From Candidatus Methylobacter oryzae (GTDB taxonomy: Bacteria; Pseudomonadota; Gammaproteobacteria; Methylococcales; Methylomonadaceae): a stretch of 64,000 nt of DNA. The notes under the pieces were generated by a model that was not told where the DNA came from, did not search any database, and worked only from the letters and a program-made list of their open reading frames with translations. The translations under genes were made by a program, and so were the position numbers. Of this stretch, positions 1 to 8,400 are shown in pieces. The stretch is from contig NZ_RYFG02000116.1 in NCBI RefSeq assembly GCF_003994235.2, forward strand, positions 42,920-106,919. Direction: 5' to 3'. Within the stretch, counting starts at the first letter, position 1; each line of letters begins with the position of its first letter.

Positions 1-821
1 TGCGTTCCCAGCTCCACCGTCGCCACGTCGCGCAAACGGATAGTCTCGCCGTTTTTATTCGAACGCAGGATAATATCTTCAAACTCTCTCGGGTCGGTCA
101 GGCGACCTTCCGCCGCTACCGGCAAGGTGAGCACTACAGGCTGGGAAGTCGGTTTCTGGCCAATTTGGCCAACGGCGAATTGAGTATTTTGCTGTTCTAT
201 CGCGTCACGAATATCTGCAACGGTGATGCTAAGATGCGCCATCTTGTCGGGTTTCAACCAAATGCGCATCGCATAGTCGGAAGAGCCCATTGGCGCAACC
301 TGGTTGGCTCCCGGAATCTGCTTGAGTTTATCCAGCACATGCAGGTTGGCGTAATTGCTGACAAAAGTGGGATCGTAACGGCCGTCCGATTTGATAGCCA
401 CCACCAGCAAAATACTGGAACTGGATTTGGTCACAGACACGCCGTTACGGCGCACTTCGTCAGGCAATTGCCCTTCGGCCATTTTGATCCGGTTTTGCAC
501 ATCAATCTGGGCCTTATCAATATCGGTGCCGATATCGAACACCACACTCAGCGCCAACGAACCATTAGACGAACTGGTTGAGTTCATATAAAGCATATTT
601 TCGCTGCCGTTAACTTGCTGCTCAATCGGCGCGGCGATAGTTTGAGCCACCGTTTCGGCGCTGGCGCCGGGGTAATTTGCAACAACTTGTATTTGCGGCG
701 GGGAAATATCCGGAAACTGCGCTACCGGCAATTGACGCAAGGCCAATAGGCCCGCCATCACCATAACTATCGACAGAATCGCGGCGAAAATAGGTCTGGA
801 TATAAAAAAAGCAATGTTCAC
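1..821 (-). CDS. RND efflux permease, AcrB/MexB-like (5' part; continues off the left edge)
   Basis: Inner-membrane proton-driven drug efflux permease of the hydrophobe/amphiphile (HAE1) type. About 273 residues of the N-terminus are visible. It opens with the first transmembrane helix (NIAFFISRPIFAAIL), followed by the porter-domain stretches QLPVAQFPDISPP, YPGASAETVAQTIAAPIEQ, VQNRIKMAEGQLP and SSSILLVVAI, all typical of AcrB/MexB. I chose the GTG at 821-819. It overlaps the TGA of the upstream fusion-protein gene in a GTGA junction, a common sign of translational coupling. The gene is cut by the window edge, so substrate class and pump length cannot be judged. Family assignment is secure; the specific pump name is not. 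Confidence 0.93.
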   Translation of the reverse strand, partial: MNIAFFISRPIFAAILSIVMVMAGLLALRQLPVAQFPDISPPQIQVVANYPGASAETVAQTIAAPIEQQVNGSENMLYMNSTSSSNGSLALSVVFDIGTDIDKAQIDVQNRIKMAEGQLPDEVRRNGVSVTKSSSSILLVVAIKSDGRYDPTFVSNYANLHVLDKLKQIPGANQVAPMGSSDYAMRIWLKPDKMAHLSITVADIRDAIEQQNTQFAVGQIGQKPTSQPVVLTLPVAAEGRLTDPREFEDIILRSNKNGETIRLRDVATVELGT

Positions 822-1975
822 GACTGCTCACCGGCGGGCTTGTTTAAAAGTTGCGGTTTTACCGGCATATCCGGCGTCACCCGCTCCATACCCTCGACAA
901 CGACTTGCTCGCCGCTTTTTAGACCGCTTTCGATAATCCAATCGTCACTGTACCAATCGCCTATTTCAACAGGGCGAATTTCCACTTTGTTATCGGCACC
1001 GACGACATAAACGTATTTGCCTTGCGGGCCTTGCATCACTGAACGCTGGGGAACCAAAATGGTATCGGGCCGGATAGCTCCTTTTACTTTGACCTTAACA
1101 AATTGACCTGGGACAAGCATCATGTCCGTATTTTTAAATACCGCGCGAAAACCGGTAGTACCGGTTTCGACGGAATATTGTTTATCGGAAAAACTCATTT
1201 TGCCAATATGGGGATAAGTCGAACCGTCCGACAACTGAAGTATTACTTCGTATTTGTGGTTTTCGGGCATTAGCATTTTTTTATGCAGGATGGCCTCGTT
1301 AACTTTCAACTGCCGGCTTTCCGATGCACTGAATTTAACCCATATAGGATCGGTCTGGATCACTGTGGTTAATAAACCTTCTTGCCCTGGGCTGACAAGA
1401 CTGCCATCTGCCTTTTTGGCCTGGCCTGCCAATCCGGTTAGCGGCGATTTAATAGTGGCGTAGTCCAAATTTAATTCGGCCGAAGTTACTTTGGCGCGTG
1501 CGGTCAGGACGGCGGCATTGGCTTGCGCCAATTCAAAAGCTGCGTCATCCACATCTTTTTGGCTAACCGCTTTTTGTGCGATCAGATTTTTAAGCCTCAC
1601 CATATTGCGTTGGGCGTTATCCTGCCTGGCTATTTGCTGGGCTAAAGCGCCTTTTTCGCTTTGCAAAGCCGCGATAAAGGGACGGTCATCCAATTGAAAC
1701 AGCGTTTGCCCCTCATGCACCAACCAACCTTCTTCGTAGAGGCGCTTATTCAAAAATCCTTCAACCCGGGTACGAATTTCTACTAGGCGAGAGCTTTCGG
1801 TCTGGCCGACAAAATCCCATTCTACCGGAATGGTTCGCGCCTCAATTCGTTGAATGATGGCTTCCGGCACAACATGAGGCTTTGGGGTTGCACGTTGTTC
1901 TTCGCATGAGGTCAGAATGGGGAGCAGCAGACAAGAAAACGTCCACAGAACGGGAAGGCGCAGATTGGGATTCAC
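818..1975 (-). CDS. RND efflux periplasmic adaptor (membrane fusion lipoprotein), AcrA/MexA-like
   Basis: A 385-residue periplasmic adaptor linking an RND permease to an outer-membrane channel. It starts at a GTG preceded by AAGGA. A lipoprotein signal (LLLPILTSC, lipidated Cys24) is followed by a barrel-sandwich/lipoyl half near residues 65-95 (EGFLNKRLYEEGWLVHEGQ). A helical hairpin spans about 95-170 (KGALAQQIARQDNAQ, ISQKDVDDA-like), then come the second lipoyl half (ATIKSPLTGLAGQ), the beta-barrel (QTDPIWVKFSASES) and the membrane-proximal domain (VPQRSVMQGPQGKYVYVV). It is the first gene of a two-gene operon whose second gene is the permease. No outer-membrane factor is visible next to it. 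The pump could export the product of the neighbouring biosynthetic cluster, but this is inference from position only. Confidence 0.93.
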   Translation of the reverse strand: MNPNLRLPVLWTFSCLLLPILTSCEEQRATPKPHVVPEAIIQRIEARTIPVEWDFVGQTESSRLVEIRTRVEGFLNKRLYEEGWLVHEGQTLFQLDDRPFIAALQSEKGALAQQIARQDNAQRNMVRLKNLIAQKAVSQKDVDDAAFELAQANAAVLTARAKVTSAELNLDYATIKSPLTGLAGQAKKADGSLVSPGQEGLLTTVIQTDPIWVKFSASESRQLKVNEAILHKKMLMPENHKYEVILQLSDGSTYPHIGKMSFSDKQYSVETGTTGFRAVFKNTDMMLVPGQFVKVKVKGAIRPDTILVPQRSVMQGPQGKYVYVVGADNKVEIRPVEIGDWYSDDWIIESGLKSGEQVVVEGMERVTPDMPVKPQLLNKPAGEQS

Positions 1976-2017
1976 AACGATGTTCCTTGAAACTTAACCA
2001 GTTACAAAATTGAAATA

Positions 2018-2372
2018 TAGGGACTTAAATACTCAAAGATCAGCTTAATGAAATATTTAATTATTATTGGGTTGTATAAAACTGTTTCCTAACAAAATAC
2101 GGCGCTCAATTAGACGAATTAACACGATTTTTTGATGCTTGAATAACTCTAAATTGGGCTTCATATGGACTATTCTTGTTATTATGTTTCGGTTATTAGG
2201 TTATCCAGTATTCTTAATTCATCCGTGTAATCTAAATGAGATTTTATCAAGTAAAATGAATGCTGATTTTGGGAGTTTAGAATAAACGTTTTTTATTCAG
2301 GGGATTATTTTTACGGGGTATATGGAATCATTATTGATACTAGGTTAAGATTGCGCTGCATTTAAGTCCCTA
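2018..2372. mobile_element. MITE-like element with TA-flanked terminal inverted repeats
   Basis: The gene-poor, AT-rich gap at 1976-2627 contains GGGACTTAAAT at 2020-2030 and its exact reverse complement ATTTAAGTCCC at 2360-2370. Each is bordered by TA (2018-2019 and 2371-2372). This is the signature of a non-autonomous IS630/Tc1-mariner element that duplicates TA on insertion. The 351-bp interior holds no convincing reading frame. The remainder of the gap (2373-2627) should carry the promoter of the genes at 2628-5217. I see no other structure in it. Confidence 0.65.
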
Positions 2373-2627
2373 TTTTAATTTACAGCACTCTGGATATTAG
2401 GCGGAATGCTTTATAGAACTTTACGATAAAAAAATTTAAGTTGTAAATCTTGGTTACAATTCGATCGTTGCCATGTTTTAGTGATTGTAAATATAGCTCA
2501 GTTTCATTGTACTCACTAGACTATTGCCTCAATTTTTCATGTTTTTCGTTATAAGACCAGCCGAAATTAAGGTTATTTAGTCTCACCGGCTTAACTAGAT
2601 AACAAAAGCAGCTTTTTAATTTAAAGA

Positions 2628-3026
2628 ATGATAATTATGAATGAATACATAAAAAACACCCTTAAGAATGAATATGTAAAAAACACCCTTAAAGTTGCTG
2701 GGGAAGTTTTAATAACTCCGGGCATTAGCCTTTTGGGCGAAGGCAAGACTCAAGATGGTGTGATTCATGCCGGTGTGGGACTGTTAGGCAAGACTTTACT
2801 GGGTGTGCCGGGGCTATTATTAGTTGGAGCCAGTTCATTCTACCGCTCTCTGAAAGCAGACGAAAAACCGATCGAAGTAGACGGCAGCGACCGTATCAAG
2901 GATTTGAGTGAGAAGGTCCGTACAGAAATGGTTGCAGGCATGACACTTGAAGAAATCAAGGCGGGAATCCAGGAAGATATTGAGGATGCCTATTTTGAGA
3001 TTCAGCAAAGCAACAAACCCGAATAA
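2628..3026 (+). CDS. small hydrophobic protein of unknown function beside an ABC exporter
   Basis: A 132-residue protein. Residues 4-21 contain two tandem copies of a nine-residue motif (NEYIKNTLK, NEYVKNTLK). The middle (about 25-75) is glycine-rich and hydrophobic (ITPGISLLGEGKTQDGV, LLGKTLLGVPGLLLVGASSFYRSL), probably membrane-embedded. The C-terminal 45 residues are acidic and probably helical. The centre resembles a family of short proteins with a G-SLL-GEGKT-DG-hAG pattern, perhaps DUF6072, but this is from memory and unconfirmed. It ends 14 bp before the ABC transporter start, so the two are probably cotranscribed. ATG 2637 is an alternative start; neither has a strong ribosome binding site. 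Function unknown. Confidence 0.7.
   Translation: MIIMNEYIKNTLKNEYVKNTLKVAGEVLITPGISLLGEGKTQDGVIHAGVGLLGKTLLGVPGLLLVGASSFYRSLKADEKPIEVDGSDRIKDLSEKVRTEMVAGMTLEEIKAGIQEDIEDAYFEIQQSNKPE
2640..2693 (+). repeat. 27-bp in-frame tandem duplication
   Basis: Two adjacent 27-bp copies (2640-2666 and 2667-2693) differ at only a few positions and encode NEYIKNTLK and NEYVKNTLK at the N-terminus of the small protein. The near identity at DNA level points to recent slippage or duplication. Confidence 0.85.
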
Positions 3027-3039
3027 ACGGAACAACAAA

Positions 3040-5217
3040 ATGAATGAGTCTTTTTCTTTTGCAGATAGCATCTCCCTGCGTTCGGCGACTAGCGGTCGAG
3101 AGCGTTGGCAGATAAAGGCCTTGCGGCGCAAACATTTTCTGGCCCAGGCTCTGGAGCAAGAACTGCTTGCTAATGAGCATATTACTGTTGCCGAAGCCAA
3201 TCCTTTCAGTGGGCGGGTTTTGGTTCTTTTTGATCCAACATATTTTAAACAAGGTACTGGCGGGTTAATCAGAGAGGCACTGTCGCGGCTAACCAAATTA
3301 CACTGCGATAATGGACTGCTAGTTGAACAGGATGCGACTGTCCCTCAAATTCCTAATGACGGCAAGACCTTATTTGACTTAATTCGATCTGTCGATGGAG
3401 AGAAAAAGATACGCCGCGAAGCTATTACTTTATCGGCCCTTAATACCACCTTTAAAATCACCACGCCGTTAATGCAAGGCATGATCATGGCTTGCGGGCT
3501 TCAGGGGGGATTCTCTATCTTTTCCCGCCTGGGTTTAAATGTCCTTTCCCAAATAGCAATACTGGCCGGCGGCTACTACACCTCTGCGACATTAGAAAAG
3601 ACCATCGAATATAAACGCAAACAGAAATGGACCGCCTATGCGAATATGGTAGAAGCCTCTTTGCGTCAGCGTACTTACCAACATATCCATTCATTATCGC
3701 TAACCACGCTGACAGAACAGGAATGGGGGGCCGCTGAGCTGGCTCGCTTTGTAAAAGAAGACAACGACCGGGTGAAGAAGCTTCTTGAATTCGCAGCTCC
3801 CAATCTGCTGGATAAAGGCCTTACTTTTTCAGGATGCAGCGTTCTGTTATTGGCGGTTTCACCTGTTGCGCTGTTGCTGGCAGTGATTCCGCTGCCGTTC
3901 ATGTACCGGTTAACCGGAGAATTTAATCGCGAAAGCCAGGATCTTTACAAGGATGTCGGCCGCCACGAGCAGGAACTCAATCGCCGTATCACCGATAGCC
4001 TAAACGGTCTTCCTACGGTAAAAAGCTATACTGCCGAAACGTGGGAACAGAACCGCTTAAAAGAGATCAATCACAGCTATCAGTTGAGTCATCAAAAAGC
4101 TTCAAAGGAACGCACGAAGTACCATACGACACTCGAATACGGAATTTACCTGGGCATTAGTATGCCGATCATTTATAGCAGCTATAAGGCTTACCAAAAA
4201 CAGTTAAGCTTTACTGTATTTACCGGCATCGCCTTCCTGCTGCCCAGGATGATCTTGTCGACCCAAGGACTCGATCAGGATTATTCTTACTACTTGGCAG
4301 CGCAAAGCTCAGCTCAAAAAATTAAGCAGCTCTTAGCCACTCAATCCGACCAATCTTCAGGCGACTCGCTGGATTTCAGCAAACTCAAGGGAGAGATTCG
4401 TTTCGAGAATGTTTCTTTCCGCTATCCAGCTCCTCCCCTGCAATCTATCCTAGAAGAAGCGTGTTCAGGGCAAGAAATCATCCTAAAGGATGAACAAGCG
4501 GAAACGCTGATACTGAACCGCGTCAATCTGACAATTCCTCCCGGAAGTACCGTCGCTTTTGTCGGAAGCTCAGGTTCAGGCAAATCCACATTGATCAAGT
4601 TACTGCTGCGTTTTTACGAACCTACTGAAGGCCGAATTCTGTTGGATGGTAAAGACATTCGTCAGATTGACGTTGCCGATTTAAGGCATGCATTGGGTTG
4701 GGTGAGCCAGGATGTTTATCTTTTTGAAGGCAGCATTGCCGATAATATCCGCTATGGAAATCTGGATGCGAGTGATAACGACGTGATACAGGTAGCAAAG
4801 CTGATCGGCGCCGACGAGTTCATCGAAGCAAAAGAACAAGGCTTTGATTCAGATGTGGGTGAGCGTGGACAGTCTTTATCGGGCGGACAACGCCAGCGTA
4901 TTTCCGTCGCCAGGGCGTTGTTGAAAGATTCGCCGATTTTGATCATGGATGAAGCCACTTCTGCGGTTGATAACCTGACTGAAGCAAAAATGTATAAAGC
5001 TATTGTTGACGAACTCCCCAATAAAACGCTGATGATAGTCGCTCACCGGCTCTCAAGCGCCAGCAAAGCCGACTGTATCTATCTTTTAGAAAATGGCGAG
5101 GTGCGTGAAGTAGGAACTCACGAAGAGCTTTTAGCTCAAGAAGGGCACTATGCTCAGTTGTGGCGATTACAAATCAGCCATGAAGGGCAAAACGCTGACG
5201 AACAGATGGTTGTTTGA
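3040..5217 (+). CDS. ABC exporter (fused membrane and ATPase domains) with HMA-like N-terminal domain
   Basis: A type-1 ABC exporter half-transporter of 725 residues. I start it at ATG 3040, 14 bp after the previous stop; a longer in-frame extension would overlap that gene. Residues about 30-85 contain ANPFSGRVLVLFDP, resembling the ferredoxin-like HMA_2 domain seen on some metal-related transporters. The six-helix membrane domain spans about 130-420. The ATPase follows, with Walker A (GSSGSGKST), Q-loop (GWVSQDV), signature LSGGQRQRIS, Walker B (ILIMDEATSA) and H-loop (AHRLS). Between the first ATPase strand (VSFRYPAPP) and the strand before Walker A there is an extra segment of about 30 residues (LEEACSGQEI, LKDEQAETL). 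It converges on the biosynthetic cluster and could export its product or a metal; the substrate is unknown. Confidence 0.9.
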   Translation: MNESFSFADSISLRSATSGRERWQIKALRRKHFLAQALEQELLANEHITVAEANPFSGRVLVLFDPTYFKQGTGGLIREALSRLTKLHCDNGLLVEQDATVPQIPNDGKTLFDLIRSVDGEKKIRREAITLSALNTTFKITTPLMQGMIMACGLQGGFSIFSRLGLNVLSQIAILAGGYYTSATLEKTIEYKRKQKWTAYANMVEASLRQRTYQHIHSLSLTTLTEQEWGAAELARFVKEDNDRVKKLLEFAAPNLLDKGLTFSGCSVLLLAVSPVALLLAVIPLPFMYRLTGEFNRESQDLYKDVGRHEQELNRRITDSLNGLPTVKSYTAETWEQNRLKEINHSYQLSHQKASKERTKYHTTLEYGIYLGISMPIIYSSYKAYQKQLSFTVFTGIAFLLPRMILSTQGLDQDYSYYLAAQSSAQKIKQLLATQSDQSSGDSLDFSKLKGEIRFENVSFRYPAPPLQSILEEACSGQEIILKDEQAETLILNRVNLTIPPGSTVAFVGSSGSGKSTLIKLLLRFYEPTEGRILLDGKDIRQIDVADLRHALGWVSQDVYLFEGSIADNIRYGNLDASDNDVIQVAKLIGADEFIEAKEQGFDSDVGERGQSLSGGQRQRISVARALLKDSPILIMDEATSAVDNLTEAKMYKAIVDELPNKTLMIVAHRLSSASKADCIYLLENGEVREVGTHEELLAQEGHYAQLWRLQISHEGQNADEQMVV

Positions 5218-5261
5218 CCGAGAGATAACTTCAGGGGCTATTTTCAATAAACCGCTTATTT

Positions 5262-5290
5262 TGCCGGGCATCCCACAGGGGTGCCCGGCA
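5262..5290 (+). terminator. strong hairpin after the ABC exporter gene
   Basis: TGCCGGGCA and TGCCCGGCA form a nine-pair stem, extended by a T-G pair and CCC/GGG around an ACA loop. The downstream run is TTGTTCT, so the U-tract is weak. It sits 45 bp after the stop and is probably a transcription terminator. Confidence 0.7.
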
Positions 5291-5357
5291 TTGTTCTGAC
5301 AATTTTCAACGCAATTTCAAAATATTCACGCGCGGCACTAAGCTTGCGTTTTCGCTA

Positions 5358-5395
5358 AATCGGCTTCGCTTTCAAGATTCTCAGCGAAACCGATT
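5358..5395 (-). terminator. hairpin downstream of the PKS gene
   Basis: AATCGG-C-TTCGCT pairs with AGCGAA-A-CCGATT: a 13-position stem with one mismatch and a 12-nt loop, 47 bp beyond the PKS stop codon. It probably ends the long biosynthetic operon, and together with 5262-5290 it separates two convergent transcription units. Confidence 0.55.
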
Positions 5396-5441
5396 GTTCT
5401 TCTACAAACTCGTGCCGTTTCGATGCCCGGAAAAACAACTA

Positions 5442-8400
5442 TCAGTTATTGATAATATCAGATAACTCATTTTCCAGAAGTGCGCTTAGCTCTTCGTCCG
5501 TTAGCGAATCCAAGTCGAGTAGGAGCTCGTCCACTTCGCTAGCAGCAGAGTCGCTCTGACTGCCTGTTGAGAGCCCTATTTGCTGACTTAAGAAATCGCC
5601 TAAAGATTCAACGGTCGGATGCTCGAATAACAAAGTCGATTGCAGAGGCATGCGTAAACTGGACTCTAGGCGATTTTTAATTTCAAGCGCCATCAACGAA
5701 TCCAGTCCATTATCGAACAGTGATTTCCGGTGGTCCGTACTTTCGGAAGAGCTGTAACCGAAAACCGCATTAACAACATCTTCAATATGCTTGAGTAAGA
5801 AGTGGTGTTGTTCAGCTTCAATGACTTCTTTAAGCTGTTTAAGGAAATCATTATTGCCGGATTCTTCAGTTGTTGATTTTTCGATGAATTTTGAGAAGAA
5901 AGAGTTTTTATGTGCCGGAAATGCGCTGAAAAAGATCTCCCAATTTATCGGTGCAACACCGATTTGTGCGATGTTCGGTTCGCTGATCAGTTGTTCAAAA
6001 GCCTGCAATCCCGGTTCAATATCAATAGCTCCGAATCCCTTGCTTTCCAGGCGTTTAAGTTGCGTTGCAGCCATGCCCTCGCCTACCCAAGGCCCCCAAT
6101 TGATCGACAGCGCGGGCAGCCCCGCCGATTGCCGCGAGTGGGCCAGCAAGTCCATGAAGGCGTTTCCGGCGGCGTAGTTGCTTTGTCCGGGCGAACCAAC
6201 CAATGACGCAACCGAGGAAAAACAAACAAAGAAATCCAGCGGCAAATCCACCGTCAGTTCGTGCAAGTTCCAACTGCCTTGAACTTTGGGCTGCATGATT
6301 TTTTCAAAGCGCTCCGGGGATTGTTGCGTAATCACGCCGTCGTCCAATACGCCCGCCGCATGGATAATACCGTGCAAAGGAGGCATAGTTTCCTTGATGT
6401 CGTTGACGACGCGTTCAACATCCTTCCTGACACTGACATCGGCGACAGCAACATGGCATGTAACGCCGGCACGGCCAAGATCGGCAACAAAATCCTCGTT
6501 CCCCACAGCACCACGCCGCCCCATTAGCACCAAATGGCGTGCCCCATTGTCAACCAACCTCTGAGCGACCAAACGGCCTAAACCGCCAAAAGCGCCAGTA
6601 ATCAGGTATGTAGCTTCTGCTGAAATTGACGAAACGTCGTCATTGCCGCTCTTACCGATCGCGAACTGGGACGGAACGAGCCGCGCCGTATGCGCTTCTC
6701 CATTACGGAATGCCAATCTGGATTCCTTGCTGTCCGAATTGAGAACTTGCACCAGAAACAAAGCGTTATCAGCTGTGTCCGCTTCCGGGTCTAAATCGAT
6801 GCAGCGGCACTGAAGCTGGGGTTGTTCAAGTGAAATGACTTGAGCAAAGCCCCACATTGGCGCTTGCTCTAACCGCGACGCTTCAGGATATATGAATTGA
6901 CCTCCTTGCGTGACTATCCATAACGGAATTTCCAGATTGAGGCTGTTTAATGCCTGGATCAAATACAACAGCGTTCCGCAACCGCACGTCGAGTCGGAAG
7001 ATTGATCAAGCTGCAAGACATCGAGCGGCCACAGGTAAACGATTCCCGCTGAACTTCCTGCATCTTTAACAAGCTTTAACAATTCGCGGAAATCATCCGG
7101 CTGCTTGACGGATATTTGGAATTCACGATCGGAGCATTGGCGAAATTCAGTACCCGCCGAGACGGAGAAAGCATCGTGCCCTTGCGCCAACAATTTGCTT
7201 GTTAATTGCGCGCCATGGCCGGCATTATCGCCAAATATGATCCACTGCCTCGGTGAAACCGTATAGGTTTCCAACTCCGATGTTGAAGGCATCCAACGAA
7301 CCTCGTTGAACCATTGCGACGTCGAGTCCTGCTCATTCTGCAAAAGCAAGGCATCCCATTTGGCTTTTTCGACCGAAACGCAGAAGAGCTCTTCGATGCT
7401 AATGACGAGCTTCCCATTGTTGTCGTAAATACTTAAATTCCCTTTCAATCCCTGCTCGTTGCTTTCGGTAATCACGGCATGACACCAAGCCTCTGTTCCG
7501 ATAGTGCTGGAACGGTGGTGAACTATGATTTTAGCTATCTGTACGGGCAAGAAAACACGGTTTTGGATCCGGTTGCCGGCAGCGCAGGAAATAATACCCA
7601 ACAAGGCCTGGAAACCATTGTCAAGTAAAGGCGGATAGATCTTGTAAATCCGGTCGGGCTGGCTACCTAACTCTATCCGGGCCAAAGCTTCGTTTTCAGT
7701 GTATTGAAAACTGCCGATCCCGCGAAAATCACCTTGATAGTTAAATCCCATATTGGTGAATGCTTCATAAACCTCTTCCTTGCTTTTCGATGAGGTGCAT
7801 CGCTGACGAATAGCCGCTAAATCAAACTCGGGGCTTTCATTAGCCGTATGATGGCCGGCGATATTAACCGATGCGTGTTTTATCCATGTGCTCGCACCGC
7901 CCGGCGTCATTTTCTCCGAGTAGATAGAAAAGGTATTTTGCGAAAGCACCGACTGCATTCTTACAGCCTCCTCTCTCAAGACTAATGCTTTTTCGAAAGA
8001 AAAACCTTCTATCACTTGAACGCTACGGCCTTCTTTGAATACCGCAGCCAGCGCCATTTCGATAAATCCGGCACCGGGGAAAACAATCGCATCGTGAACA
8101 TTATGCCCTGTTAAAAACGGGAGGTTTTCGGTCTGAATCTCCGCTTCCCAAATCGAGTCGGCCTGAGCCAATGCGATCTTGTTTCCTAGCAAAGGATGCG
8201 CTTCTTCCAGCAACAAGGTGCGTTTTGTCATATTGCCCATTCTGTCCTGAGCGGAAATCTCGCTTTCTCTCCAGTACGCTTGCCGTTGCCAAGGGTACTT
8301 CGGCAATTTTACAAATTGTCCTTGAACGATATGAGTCCAATTTACCGGATAACCTTCAGCATGGAGCGCGCCAAATGTACTGAACATCGCAGCCGTTTCG

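Noticed and set aside
5350..5395. H-type pseudoknot (TTTCGCT/AGCGAAA interleaved with AATCGG/CCGATT)
   Set aside because: A simpler 13-position hairpin (5358-5395) uses the same bases with a better stem; I kept that as a terminator.
6270..7650. Enoylreductase in the 5442-10907 PKS
   Set aside because: Residues 1200-1420 between DH and KR lack the NADPH motif of ER and fit the KR structural subdomain.
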